A stretch of 64,000 nt of DNA from the NCBI RefSeq assembly GCF_964187635.1, contig NZ_CAXLMO010000001.1, positions 1 to 64,000 on the forward strand. The letters are read 5' to 3'. The DNA is from Seribacter sulfatis (lineage in GTDB: Bacteria > Verrucomicrobiota > Verrucomicrobiia > Opitutales > Seribacteraceae). Under the pieces are notes generated by a model. It saw only the letters and a program-made list of their open reading frames with translations. It did no database searches and was not told the DNA's origin. The position numbers and the translations under genes were made by a program. Shown piece by piece: positions 8,261 to 17,588 of this stretch (positions are counted from its first letter, which is position 1; each line of letters begins with the position of its first letter).

Positions 8261-10342
8261 TTATATTGGCGATGCGACCGGGAATTTATCTTTAAATGGA
8301 AGTGATTCTTCTTCTACAGCATCTGGATTTGAAAAAATTCGCGTGGGATTTGTGTAAAGTGGATTTATGTTAAATTTTCTCATTAAAAAGAGCATATCTT
8401 GTGAGCTCGTTTGAATGGTTTTAACTGCCATTGAGCTATTAGCTTTTACAGCAGCTTCGTCGTTTGTTTTCTTGATAGCAGATTTGATCGCCATTGATGA
8501 TTTGATTTCAACTATATCAGCAATCGCACTGTCATAACCTAATGCAAGCGAGGCACCCACCGTTGCGCCTTCCGTAGTTCCTTGGTAAATCGCCTGTTTA
8601 ATAATGAGCCCATCTTCTCCTGATTCTATTCCACCTGTAATTGCGCCATAAGTGGAACCGTAGCTTACGGCTTCTGCGGCAGCAATTGTTTCGAAGTCAT
8701 ATGTCCTTTTATCTGGCATGGAATCGTTCTTAAGACCAACAACTTGAAATAATGCACCATGAGCGGCACCATGTGCTAATGCTCTTGCAATTTCGATCTC
8801 AAATTCCTCTGTAACCCCCTTTGGCTTATCAATTAAGGATAAGTTCTTGGCTGTTATTCCACCCGTTGTTGCTCCTTGTGCTGATTGGCTAATAATGGGT
8901 TGTAATAATGTGGGATAATAAACTGCTAAACCAGTATTTCCAATTAATGAACCTAGGGCAGATCCACTAGCAATATCAAGAATTTCTCTTCGTGAAGTTT
9001 TATCATTAGTATCTTCAACAGTGGGGTCGTTTTCAATATACTGGCTTGCGGCATTAATTGCACCATATGCACTTCCTTTGGAGGTAGCCTTCGCTAAATT
9101 GTTTCGATTGTAAAGTTCCCAACCATCTTCAAATTCCCACGATTTATCTAATACGCTTGCCATCTGTGCTCCCATTGCAGATCCAAATGATGCTGATTCT
9201 GCTAGCCGATGTAACAAGTGACCATTTTGTTGAGCAATAGATGAAATTATTATTTGAGACGAAATTGCTTGAGAAATTGATTCCGCCGCAATTTCTGCAA
9301 GCATCAGTTCCCTGTACTCTTCAGTGGAAGCACTGTTGTAAACTGCACTAAGTGTAAGACCAGTGGAAAGAGCTTTCGTTACCTCGTATGTAAATAAGCT
9401 ATTATCGCCTTCCAATGAAGAAAGGTATTCAACCGCTCCAGATATCGTAGACTCTCCCAGGACTTGTGAATAAACTTGGATGTTTTCTGCAGACAGTGGG
9501 GTGGAATCATTGGCAAAAAAACCATCCGCAAGTCCTTTGGCTGTAAATTCCAGCAATCGAGTTTTTTCAGTATCAAACTTCATGAATGATGCGGTTCCAT
9601 CGAATGACATTTCCTGACTTGCTACTTCCCTGGAGGGATCTACGGGAGTAATGCTAGGTAGTAAGCCATTTGACTTAATTGTGGAATCATTAATTATCTG
9701 TAACACGGTTGAAGTAGTTGCTCTTGATGCCAGTTTTTTTAATTCGTTCTTATCTGCCGTTATGCTAGCTTCGGAAATCGACTCCATGAGGGTAATCGAT
9801 AATTCTTTTGCCCAAGTTGGAATGTTTCCTCCCCAGGAATCAACTTTAACTGGAATTAAATTTTTGAAGACAATTCCAGGTAAATTGGGGATTACTTCCA
9901 ATAAGTCGCTGCCTGTTGATTCGCTTGAATTAAGAAACGCAATTACACTAGATTTAATTCCTGCTAGTAAATCTTGGTCAGATAAATTGAAATTTTCTTT
10001 ATTATTTGAAAGATAGTTTATTGAGTATTCTACCGCTTCCAACAGATTCTCGTTAGGAAAACTAGAAAAAGTACTGGTTAATGAACTAGTCAGTGGATCG
10101 ATTTCGGGAAGTGATGATCTGTTTAAATCAATGATTCCCTGAATAGAAGTACCGGCATTCACACTCAAACGTCTTTGATTTGTATTTCGAATGTTGTCGG
10201 TAGAACTGGGGAATTCCTGCAGATTAATTAAGATTGCAGATTCCACTAGTGCTTTGTCGATAGTTGCCCCTGTGCAAATGTTTCCACAGTAAAACAATGA
10301 AAAGAATAACAGATTTATGGAGCAGTAGGATCTTCTATACAT
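8261..10342 (-). CDS. Secreted Ala/Ser/Gly-rich protein with repeated GxxxG motifs, function unknown
   Basis: I do not recognise this 693-residue family. It begins with a likely signal peptide (hydrophobic core at 11-20, possible cleavage near CTGA|T). The N-terminal half (30-350) is helical-looking and Ser/Ile-rich. The C-terminal half carries at least seven degenerate units centred on a [GS]-[ST/A]-x-x-G-A/G motif. The cores are near residues 386, 422, 460, 489, 524, 561 and 587, spaced mostly 30-37 residues apart. Examples are FGSAMGA, KGSAYGA, HGAAHGA and YGSTYGA. The pattern resembles glycine-zipper helix packing, but no known domain is evident. A terminator-like hairpin follows it. Neighbours are gnd and the exopolysaccharide locus; a surface role is inference only. 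Confidence 0.75.
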   Translation of the reverse strand: MYRRSYCSINLLFFSLFYCGNICTGATIDKALVESAILINLQEFPSSTDNIRNTNQRRLSVNAGTSIQGIIDLNRSSLPEIDPLTSSLTSTFSSFPNENLLEAVEYSINYLSNNKENFNLSDQDLLAGIKSSVIAFLNSSESTGSDLLEVIPNLPGIVFKNLIPVKVDSWGGNIPTWAKELSITLMESISEASITADKNELKKLASRATTSTVLQIINDSTIKSNGLLPSITPVDPSREVASQEMSFDGTASFMKFDTEKTRLLEFTAKGLADGFFANDSTPLSAENIQVYSQVLGESTISGAVEYLSSLEGDNSLFTYEVTKALSTGLTLSAVYNSASTEEYRELMLAEIAAESISQAISSQIIISSIAQQNGHLLHRLAESASFGSAMGAQMASVLDKSWEFEDGWELYNRNNLAKATSKGSAYGAINAASQYIENDPTVEDTNDKTSRREILDIASGSALGSLIGNTGLAVYYPTLLQPIISQSAQGATTGGITAKNLSLIDKPKGVTEEFEIEIARALAHGAAHGALFQVVGLKNDSMPDKRTYDFETIAAAEAVSYGSTYGAITGGIESGEDGLIIKQAIYQGTTEGATVGASLALGYDSAIADIVEIKSSMAIKSAIKKTNDEAAVKANSSMAVKTIQTSSQDMLFLMRKFNINPLYTNPTRIFSNPDAVEEESLPFKDKFPVASPI

Positions 10343-10391
10343 AAATGAGAGGGAGAATTTAAAATACTGCTAAATATTGTGAAGTTCAACC

Positions 10392-11990
10392 CTAATGCAA
10401 TTTAAATTTCTTTTGGGATAAGTAAGAATATTTTGCCGCTAATCCGATTACAGTAGAAAAGATCAATAAGCAAGCAGGTGTTTGAGAAGGAAAATCAACT
10501 ATTGAATAAGTTAAAAAAACAACAGCACTAATTATCAAAGTTTTTGAAATTATCGATGGAGATTTTGAAAAAATAAAAAATAATTTTAATAAATAAGGTA
10601 AAGATATTAAAAACCCTACTAATCCAAACTCCGATATTTTTTCTAACCAATCATTGTGACCATATTTTATTAAAGGGGTGAACCGATGATGGGCATTGGA
10701 AAGAACGATCGATCGCATAGCACGAACTTCACTAGATTGGTAAATTGGATTAACAGCACTGTAAGAGTTGAATCCAAAGCCAAAAATTGGTTTTTGTGAA
10801 ATTTGATTACATAGATCTTTCCATAGTAAAATTCTTAATGGTGATTCTCCGTGCTTTAAGCCATTCACTTGTGTTTTTAAATTAGTAATCATCTCAGTTT
10901 GTGAAGCCCGATGTAACTTATTTACAAATAGAAAAAGTAGACAAATGATCACTGTACTACTGGTGGTGTATAAAAACCAAGTCTTGAGCCTTTTAATTTT
11001 CCGAGATCTGAGAACAAATAAAATTACAATAAAAATGGAAAGCACTAATAATAATGAACCCGATCGCGACCCAGAAAGTGGAATTGAAACAATGGTAAAG
11101 CATAAGCTTAAAAATAACAGTATAGTTTGAATGTTTCGCAGACATTCACTTCCGTATTTTCTCCAATTATGGATCAATAAAGCAAATGTTATATAAACAC
11201 TAACAAGAGCAAATGCACACCAATGATTTTTGTAGGTAAAGGTAGAAAAATAATATCTTGGCTCTGGGGCATCCCAAATACCGAGAATTTCTAAAATAGT
11301 ATCGGAAGGAATATAGTTAATCTTTTGCCAAATTCCAACCATGGCAAGTAATCCAGTATTGAGAGAAAACATTAGTAATATTCTTCTAATAATTATTCTT
11401 TTATTACATAAGTAAAAAAATAGTAAGCCCATGGAAAGTTGGCAAACCTTATGTATAAAATGAAGATAGGTGCTTTTGTCACTAATTGCTAAAGTAGGTA
11501 GAAATAAGTGGGGAGATAGTGTAATTAAATTCTCGTACTTAATAATTAACTTTGCCGAGGAAGTAATGCTATTCGGAAACTTATCAAAGTAGCGATTTTT
11601 AAAATCAAAAAACACAGTATGTGATAGGGAAGGATTCGTTTTTGAAAGAACCATTATATTTTTGAAAGATTCCGACACCATGACAATTTTTTCGATATCG
11701 GTCTCTTGTGCTAGTGAGTTTTCGATTTCTAATTTTGCCCAGTCTTTATTTTCAAGAACTTGATAGGTCGGATTATGGTAAGAAATTAAAAATTGGATTA
11801 TTATTAATGCTATTGGGACAAAACTTACTAGTGAATGACTCAGTGATTTATTTCGTACTAATAAAAAAATAAAAGAAAGTGTTACCGTGGCATCTACAGC
11901 AAACAATATCCAATCACCTGCAAGCCCCGCTTTTGCCCAGGAGGCTAAAAGTAAAATACAAGTAAGGAGATGTAATAGGGATTTATTCAA
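10392..11990 (-). CDS. O-antigen ligase / Wzy-like polysaccharide polymerase membrane protein
   Basis: This is a polytopic inner-membrane protein of 532 residues with about ten to twelve hydrophobic helices. It has a large external loop near the C-terminus containing the Wzy_C/WaaL signature: an Arg-x-x-x-Trp element, PIFGFGFNSYS, then a long loop and YGHNDWLEKISEFGLVG. Members either ligate O-antigen to lipid A-core or polymerise undecaprenyl-linked repeat units in the periplasm; the sequence does not decide between them. Divergence from the exopolysaccharide export operon 72 bp away favours a polymerase role there. The start is TTG at 11990, the first initiator after an in-frame stop; no ATG precedes the first membrane helix. 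A soluble segment (about 70-145) inserted after the first helices is unusual. Confidence 0.78.
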   Translation of the reverse strand: MNKSLLHLLTCILLLASWAKAGLAGDWILFAVDATVTLSFIFLLVRNKSLSHSLVSFVPIALIIIQFLISYHNPTYQVLENKDWAKLEIENSLAQETDIEKIVMVSESFKNIMVLSKTNPSLSHTVFFDFKNRYFDKFPNSITSSAKLIIKYENLITLSPHLFLPTLAISDKSTYLHFIHKVCQLSMGLLFFYLCNKRIIIRRILLMFSLNTGLLAMVGIWQKINYIPSDTILEILGIWDAPEPRYYFSTFTYKNHWCAFALVSVYITFALLIHNWRKYGSECLRNIQTILLFLSLCFTIVSIPLSGSRSGSLLLVLSIFIVILFVLRSRKIKRLKTWFLYTTSSTVIICLLFLFVNKLHRASQTEMITNLKTQVNGLKHGESPLRILLWKDLCNQISQKPIFGFGFNSYSAVNPIYQSSEVRAMRSIVLSNAHHRFTPLIKYGHNDWLEKISEFGLVGFLISLPYLLKLFFIFSKSPSIISKTLIISAVVFLTYSIVDFPSQTPACLLIFSTVIGLAAKYSYLSQKKFKLH

Positions 11991-12062
11991 ACCGAAATAT
12001 AATTTTTATGGAGTCGGAATTTAAGCACGAATATATTGACAAAGGTTTAATAATTTATTGTC

Positions 12063-13346
12063 ATGAAATTGTACTCGTACTCCGTTTTGCGCAATTCAAA
12101 ATACTTCAAGATCACTATCCAGTTAGTAATATTATTTACTACGACATGTGATAATTTATTTGCCTTGATTGAAGGTGACTTTGGGAAAATTGACGGTACC
12201 GCCACGCTGAGCGGAGAGTATGATTCTAGGGTCTTTGGGATTTCATCTGATTCCTTTCAAGGTGCAAAGACTTCAAGCAGTCCTTTAATTTCATCGAATG
12301 AACTCAAAAGTGAAGATGATTTTATAATTCGCTTTTCTCCTGCTTTGCATTTCACAAAAAAGCTTAAATGGTTTTCATTTACAGGAACTGCTGGAATTGA
12401 GTTTGCACAATTTATTAAAAATGATGATAAAAGTTATACTCAGCCTATTACCACTTTCTCCATTGATTTCGATGACACACTTTCCAAGAAAAAACGTGTT
12501 TCCAACAATGCCAAAATTCGCTTCGATGCGACGTTCGATATTGGTCAAAGTGTAGGAGCTAGCATACTCGAGCAAGATTTGGTTTCTTACACCTACTTTG
12601 TTGCTGGTCTTAACCTTAGGTACAATTACAGTCCTAAATTTGGAGTCGGAGCCAGTACCTCTTACAATCTCAAGCATTACCAAACAGGATCCACTCAAAC
12701 CCGTGTTTACCAAGACATAGCCACGTTACCATTATCACTCAGGGCTTTTTATATCTATTCCGAGAAATTGGATTTTTACACAGATTATACATTTTCAAGA
12801 ACAAAAGATGACCAAGCGAATTCTCTTACTTTGACAGATAGCCAATCTCATGCAATTTCATTTGGTGCTCAGGGTGATTACTCCTCGAAGTTATCTGGTA
12901 ACGCCAATGTAGGATATTCGGTACAAAATTACGATAACAGCAGTGTTTCCAAACAAGACAACTTAGTTACCGGGGTTGGACTAGATTGGAAGTACAATTC
13001 CAAAACTTCATTTAATTTTAACTTAAATCGGGCCTTTTCGCCATCTGCTCAAGGTTTTTCTACATTTAGTACAATGGTTCGATTGAGTGCCACTCACCGA
13101 TTGACCGAAGATGTTAGTTCGACAGCTTATTTTTCAGTTGGTAAGGTAGAGTATACTTATCCACCCTCTGGTCAGACTGCTCGAGATTCTTCTTCTCTTA
13201 ATAATTACGGTGTCGGTATCAATTTGAATAAACAAATCTCAGATAGAATCTCAGCAGGAACTGGTTACGACTATACCTTTGTGGACAGGGCATCCGAAAG
13301 TTATGGCAGACATTTATTGCGGGCAGACATAACTGGAAGATTCTAA
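12063..13346 (+). CDS. Outer-membrane beta-barrel protein of the exopolysaccharide locus
   Basis: This 427-residue protein has an N-terminal signal sequence (hydrophobic segment about 17-35, ending near residue 35). The mature part is made of alternating, aromatic-rich beta strands with short turns (for example TATLSGEYDSRVFGIS). It ends in Phe after RADITGRF, the usual BAM recognition signature for outer-membrane barrels. It is the first gene of the run leading, with 4 bp spacing, to the Wza-like export protein and then the Wzc-like kinase. Similar barrels accompany exopolysaccharide export clusters in other Gram-negatives, so a role in polysaccharide passage or anchoring is likely but inferred. 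Confidence 0.75.
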   Translation: MKLYSYSVLRNSKYFKITIQLVILFTTTCDNLFALIEGDFGKIDGTATLSGEYDSRVFGISSDSFQGAKTSSSPLISSNELKSEDDFIIRFSPALHFTKKLKWFSFTGTAGIEFAQFIKNDDKSYTQPITTFSIDFDDTLSKKKRVSNNAKIRFDATFDIGQSVGASILEQDLVSYTYFVAGLNLRYNYSPKFGVGASTSYNLKHYQTGSTQTRVYQDIATLPLSLRAFYIYSEKLDFYTDYTFSRTKDDQANSLTLTDSQSHAISFGAQGDYSSKLSGNANVGYSVQNYDNSSVSKQDNLVTGVGLDWKYNSKTSFNFNLNRAFSPSAQGFSTFSTMVRLSATHRLTEDVSSTAYFSVGKVEYTYPPSGQTARDSSSLNNYGVGINLNKQISDRISAGTGYDYTFVDRASESYGRHLLRADITGRF

Positions 13347-13350
13347 TAGC

Positions 13351-14004
13351 ATGAAGCCGCTTTTTCTTCAAACAATTTGGTTTGTGTCGTTATTAAATAT
13401 TATCTTCCTGGATCCGATTTCTGCACAACTTAAATTTAATAATGACCCCTCGATTTTAAAAGATCCTACTGGGTACAAAATTAGAGCTGGTGATAAAATT
13501 CGAATTTCAGTTCGAGGAGAATCCGAAACAAATGTTGAGGCATTGATTGATCGTGATGGAAAAGTAAGAGCTGCCTACTTAAGCGAAGTTAAAGTTTCTG
13601 GTTCAAGTACAAAACAAGTTGAGGTGTTAATTACAAATGAGTACAAAAGAAATTTAATTTACAAAAATCCTATTGTTAGCGTCTATGTGCTTAAATATTC
13701 TGACCGGGTAGTTTTTTTATCTGGGTCAGTTAATAGAAAGGGTCCCTATGTCTTACCCCCTGAGGTTGAAGCGATGAATGTGGTGGAAGTTATTGCACGG
13801 GCAGGTGGATTTACAGATATTGCTCGAAAAGATAAAATTTTTATTACTAGAACCTTTTATAACGAACGGGGTGAAGTGAAAGATACCAAAACTTATGAGG
13901 TTAATGTGGAAGCATTAAGCACTGGGTCATTAGACCGAGATTCTTCGAAAAGATTTTGGATCTATCCAGGCGACCGTATTGAAGTACCTGAAAGGTTGTT
14001 TTAA
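13351..14004 (+). CDS. Polysaccharide export protein (Wza/GumB type)
   Basis: This is a periplasmic or outer-membrane component of polysaccharide export, 217 residues, with a cleavable-looking signal peptide ending near ISA|Q at residue 26. The Poly_export domain starts at YKIRAGDKIRISVRG (about 43-57) and is followed by one SLBB-like domain (DRVVFLSGSVNRKGPYVLP, then a VVEVIARAGGF element). There is no lipobox Cys, unlike E. coli Wza, so it may be a soluble or barrel-associated variant in the manner of short GumB/EpsA-type proteins. The stop overlaps the next ATG (TAATG), which couples it to the Wzc-like kinase. Confidence 0.88.
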   Translation: MKPLFLQTIWFVSLLNIIFLDPISAQLKFNNDPSILKDPTGYKIRAGDKIRISVRGESETNVEALIDRDGKVRAAYLSEVKVSGSSTKQVEVLITNEYKRNLIYKNPIVSVYVLKYSDRVVFLSGSVNRKGPYVLPPEVEAMNVVEVIARAGGFTDIARKDKIFITRTFYNERGEVKDTKTYEVNVEALSTGSLDRDSSKRFWIYPGDRIEVPERLF

Positions 14005-16277
14005 TGGACGACGAATTTGATAATTTAGATTCCAACACTCCCAGTCGCAAGGTTAGTAAAACAAAAGGTATCGGCGAATTTCTATTAGTTATTCGTGATA
14101 GATGGTTGCTCGCAGTGGCACTAGCTTTGCCATTCTCACTTGGATATGTTTATGTTAAGTTCCAAGACACTGAATTTTTCCAATCTTCTGCCTCTTTTAG
14201 GTTAATTCCTCCCCCTGCTGTTCTTAATTTACAAAAAGTGGATCGAGATACTCAAGTGCAGGGACTCGTCGCGAAGCATACTGAGGGACTCAATAGTCAA
14301 GAACTTCGTGCGAGTGTCATACAGAAAATCTCCGATGATCCTGAATCCAAATCAATCATGCTTGCTCCCTATTTACGGGACGGTATGCCAGTGGGAATAT
14401 CAGCGACTGTTTCTTATTCGATTTCAGTTACTCCACCATCAGACGGTCGCCCTCGTTTTATAATATCCTCAACCTCTAGAAGCCCGAAGGGCGCAATGTT
14501 AATTGCTGACATCGTACAGTCTGAATATGAAAAAATCCATAAGAGCCGGAAGAGCCAGCAGGTTGAATCAGTACGAAACTTGTTAGAGAATCTACTCAAA
14601 CAAAGTATGTTAAAAGAGCAAAGTCTTGGTGATGAAATGGCTACCTATAAGAAAGAAAAGAACCTGCCTTTTATTGAGGATGAGAAAAAAAACAGTTCTG
14701 TAAGGAAAGGCCAATATTCTTCTGAGATAACCAATTCGAAGCTTGGGCAAATAAAAATTGATTCATTACTTAGGCAAGTTCTTCAAATTCAGGCTAGGAT
14801 TGGAACTCGTGCAAATTCAAGCAAATCTTCGGATATTGATAACGATATCGCGGTAATTAAAGATTTCTTTGAAATTGATGCAATTGAGAGCTTTGGTAAT
14901 GTACCAGCACTCCGAAAAACTTTGTATGATTTAGAAAAAACTCGCCAAAGATATGAAGAGGGCAACCCTGGTTACTTAGAGAGGCACCCTAAAATGTTGG
15001 AAAATGCGAGAAGTGTACAAGAAGTCAAAAACTCTCTCATTGCTGAGGTAACTGCATCCATTGAAGATCTTAAGGACAAGAGAATACAATTAATTGCCCA
15101 AGAAAGGGAATTTCAGCAGGCAATGGGAAAAGTGCAACAACAATCAATGCAACTTAGTGAAATCGAGGAATGGCTTGTAAATAAAGGGAGAGAGTTAGCT
15201 GTAGTTCGAACAAGTACAGATCAAATTCAGAGAAGACTCAATGAAGTGCGAATTGAACAGGCACTTCCGTCAGAACAGGAAGAACCCCTCCACAAAGAAC
15301 AATTTGCATACCTACCAGGCGCTCCATTTACTCCTAATAAAGCAAATATAAGAAACACCGGACTTTATATCTTTTTTGGACTATTTGTACTGATCCCTGT
15401 ATGCCTAGAATTCGTTGATAATCGGGTCAAGTCCCCATTTGATGTTGAGGTTTTTATCGGGAAAGACCTTATTGCAGGAATTCCAAAAATATCCGATGTA
15501 GAGGAGATTCAGCGACCGTTGATTGTAGGAAATGACTTAGATGATGGATTAACGGAATCATTTCGCAGTATGTATAGTAAAATACAGATGAATTCAGTTA
15601 CTGATTATCCCAAAAGTATTCTAATCACTTCTGCAATTCCTAGTGAGGGAAAGAGCCTGATTTCTGCAAATCTTGCATACAGTTGTGCAAATCACGGTAG
15701 AAAAACGATTTTAATAGATTTTGATTTAAGGCGACCCGGTTTGCATAAGTTTTGTGATCTAGAAAATAAACAAGGTTTAGTTACCCTCATAAACGAAGCA
15801 TCATCAAGTCCAGACACAATAGATTCCTCTATTAAGAGTACAGCACACGAGATTCATCCTAATTTATATATATTGCCCTCGGGAGGAAAAACTCGAGCTG
15901 CAACAGAAATGTTAGAGCAGAAGGAATTTGATATTGTACTTGCCGCGTTAAGGAGAGAATTTGATGTGATTATTGTTGATAGCCCTCCTATTGGATTATT
16001 TCCTGATTCCTTGGCAATTGCCCGCAAAGTAGATGAGGTTCTTTTTGTAACTCGGTATGGAAAGGTTTCAAGAAAAGTAGCAAAGAATCTAGTGGAAAAC
16101 CTAGAGGAGACTGGAGTGAATGTACTGGGAGTAGTTTTAAATGATTTACCCCAGAAGAAGACTCCGGGTTATTATTATTCTGGTTATTATGGGTACGGAT
16201 ATTTCCGTTACAAGTACTACAATAAATACTATGGTAAAGACTCAGGCGAAGAAGTTTCATTTAAGAACCAAGGTTAA
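14004..16277 (+). CDS. Wzc-like polysaccharide co-polymerase / tyrosine autokinase
   Basis: This inner-membrane protein of 757 residues controls capsule or exopolysaccharide chain length and export. The first membrane helix is at about 33-51. A long periplasmic Wzz-type region with coiled coil (about 180-420) follows, then a second helix at 453-470. A cytoplasmic BY-kinase domain has Walker A SAIPSEGKS (543-551), Walker A' LIDFDLRRP (570-578) and Walker B VIIVDSPP (655-662). The tail at 723-743 holds twelve tyrosines, the expected autophosphorylation cluster. The domain order and adjacency to the Wza-like gene make the assignment strong. No glycosyltransferase or flippase gene is in the window, so the biosynthetic genes must lie elsewhere. 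Confidence 0.93.
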   Translation: MDDEFDNLDSNTPSRKVSKTKGIGEFLLVIRDRWLLAVALALPFSLGYVYVKFQDTEFFQSSASFRLIPPPAVLNLQKVDRDTQVQGLVAKHTEGLNSQELRASVIQKISDDPESKSIMLAPYLRDGMPVGISATVSYSISVTPPSDGRPRFIISSTSRSPKGAMLIADIVQSEYEKIHKSRKSQQVESVRNLLENLLKQSMLKEQSLGDEMATYKKEKNLPFIEDEKKNSSVRKGQYSSEITNSKLGQIKIDSLLRQVLQIQARIGTRANSSKSSDIDNDIAVIKDFFEIDAIESFGNVPALRKTLYDLEKTRQRYEEGNPGYLERHPKMLENARSVQEVKNSLIAEVTASIEDLKDKRIQLIAQEREFQQAMGKVQQQSMQLSEIEEWLVNKGRELAVVRTSTDQIQRRLNEVRIEQALPSEQEEPLHKEQFAYLPGAPFTPNKANIRNTGLYIFFGLFVLIPVCLEFVDNRVKSPFDVEVFIGKDLIAGIPKISDVEEIQRPLIVGNDLDDGLTESFRSMYSKIQMNSVTDYPKSILITSAIPSEGKSLISANLAYSCANHGRKTILIDFDLRRPGLHKFCDLENKQGLVTLINEASSSPDTIDSSIKSTAHEIHPNLYILPSGGKTRAATEMLEQKEFDIVLAALRREFDVIIVDSPPIGLFPDSLAIARKVDEVLFVTRYGKVSRKVAKNLVENLEETGVNVLGVVLNDLPQKKTPGYYYSGYYGYGYFRYKYYNKYYGKDSGEEVSFKNQG

Positions 16278-16343
16278 CATCACTTCTTCTTAGTTTTATA
16301 TACATTACAACCTAGATTATTTATTAAAATTGTTAATGAAATA

Positions 16344-16565
16344 ATGGTAAACCAAAAACAATTCGAGTATAAAACGGTTTCAATATCTCCGGTTGGGATT
16401 AGAATCAAGGGAGACGATATAAGTGAAAAGCTAGCTGATTTACTGAATAATAGGAGTAATGAATTAGCGAAAGAGAGATGGCGCCTGTTATCAATTTTAC
16501 CTTCTTTAAAAAGTGAAGGTGCTGTGGCTAAACTTCTCGTTACTTTTGAAAGAACGGTAGAGTAA
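16344..16565 (+). CDS. Small DUF4177-like protein
   Basis: This 73-residue protein has the DUF4177 pattern. It opens with a short strand, FEYKTVSI. A helical middle, LNNRSNELAKERWRLLSILPS, corresponds to the family's NELGKEGWELVSV segment, and the final strand is KLLVTFER. The function of DUF4177 is unknown. It starts at an ATG after an AT-rich spacer of about 65 bp from the kinase gene and converges on a small lipoprotein gene 11 bp away. The helical middle has Arg where relatives often have Gly. Confidence 0.65.
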   Translation: MVNQKQFEYKTVSISPVGIRIKGDDISEKLADLLNNRSNELAKERWRLLSILPSLKSEGAVAKLLVTFERTVE

Positions 16566-16576
16566 GAATTTTCGAA

Positions 16577-17005
16577 TTATAAATACTCAATATTCACCAC
16601 ATTAATATCGTTTGTTGTTACCACAAAGAAGTCTCTATTTTTTTTACAAAATTTAAATTCGAGAGAACTTGCACCCCATTTCGATTCTACGATATCTTCC
16701 CATTTGTATAGTCTTCTTTCCCAATTTTGCCCTAATTCTTTATTTTGTGCTAGAACTAGGTATTTAAAACCAACCAAGTTATTGAACTGACTATTGGGTA
16801 ATCCAGTTTTTACTTGTAATAAAAGATTACTTTCAAGCGAATTAAGCCTGTCTTTGGCGCTCGATTCAAGTTCTTCCTGATAATGTACCTGCTTAAGCTT
16901 TATATGCTCAGCTTGGCGACTGAATTGTTGATCAGGGTCCCATTGTTCTTTGCATGAACTGACTGACAGGGTTATAGATAGTAAAATAATATAGTTTGGA
17001 TTCAT
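16577..17005 (-). CDS. Small predicted lipoprotein, function unknown
   Basis: This 142-residue protein has a type II signal peptide. The hydrophobic stretch at 5-15 leads into the lipobox VSSC, with the lipidated Cys at position 18 followed by KE, which would not match the Asp+2 inner-membrane retention signal. After a charged helical region (about 30-65) the protein is compact and alpha/beta-like. No domain is recognised. It is a single gene between a DUF4177 protein and the divergent gene at 17040; the 34-bp gap must hold both start regions. Confidence 0.65.
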   Translation of the reverse strand: MNPNYIILLSITLSVSSCKEQWDPDQQFSRQAEHIKLKQVHYQEELESSAKDRLNSLESNLLLQVKTGLPNSQFNNLVGFKYLVLAQNKELGQNWERRLYKWEDIVESKWGASSLEFKFCKKNRDFFVVTTNDINVVNIEYL

Positions 17006-17039
17006 CGATAAGTTTATTAAATGGCACTGAAGTTGCTTA

Positions 17040-17588
17040 TTGTATTTGTTGAAACTACCCCATTTATCATTCGCGCATCTGATTGAGCGTCAAGCCTCGA
17101 CTCTTTCTGCGTCCTTAGTTTTACCGGAACCTAATTCAGATAATTTCTGCATGCGACTATCTAGGTTCCCCAATGAAGGCACAGAAACTATTTTAGATAT
17201 TCACACAGTAGGCACACGAGTTTTTGTTACAGTTACGAGATTTTTAAATTCACTTCGAGAGCGAATCACAACTTTTACAGATGAAAATTGTCAAGATTCT
17301 CACTTACTTGCTGTTGATATTTCTATTTCTGAAATCAGCGAGACAGACCCAATCATCAGAGAAATTCTATCCAATCAAATATTCGATTTAAAAAGTGATT
17401 TAAATCAGGAAATCAAAGACAATCATTTCTTCTTATTCTTTACTGATTCACAAAATTGTGTATCTGCAGCAATTTCGAATCCGTTTCAAAAATTAAATGA
17501 ACAATGGGTTCGACTGATTAACCGTTCATACGGCACTGAATTAAAAGCTCCGCGTCGAGATATGCAAAAGCTTCATTTCTCATTATGA
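17040..17588 (+). CDS. Hypothetical protein translationally coupled to pssA
   Basis: I do not recognise this 182-residue protein. No ATG lies near the 5' end of the frame; the candidates are TTG at 17040, 17046 and 17049 after an in-frame TGA at 17028, and the next ATG (17150) would remove 37 residues. It is soluble-looking with no signal peptide or membrane helix. A central beta-rich part around TILDIHTVGTRVFVTVTR is followed by acidic helices. The stop overlaps the pssA start by 4 bp (ATGA), so the two are probably co-translated, which hints at a membrane-lipid connection. Where many bacteria have psd beside pssA, this gene has no recognisable decarboxylase motif. Confidence 0.65.
   Translation: MYLLKLPHLSFAHLIERQASTLSASLVLPEPNSDNFCMRLSRFPNEGTETILDIHTVGTRVFVTVTRFLNSLRERITTFTDENCQDSHLLAVDISISEISETDPIIREILSNQIFDLKSDLNQEIKDNHFFLFFTDSQNCVSAAISNPFQKLNEQWVRLINRSYGTELKAPRRDMQKLHFSL

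Noticed and set aside
12036..12041. TTGACA as a -35 box for the exopolysaccharide operon
   Set aside because: A 17-bp spacer would put the -10 box on the start codon of the barrel protein gene, and the hexamer found there is not promoter-like.
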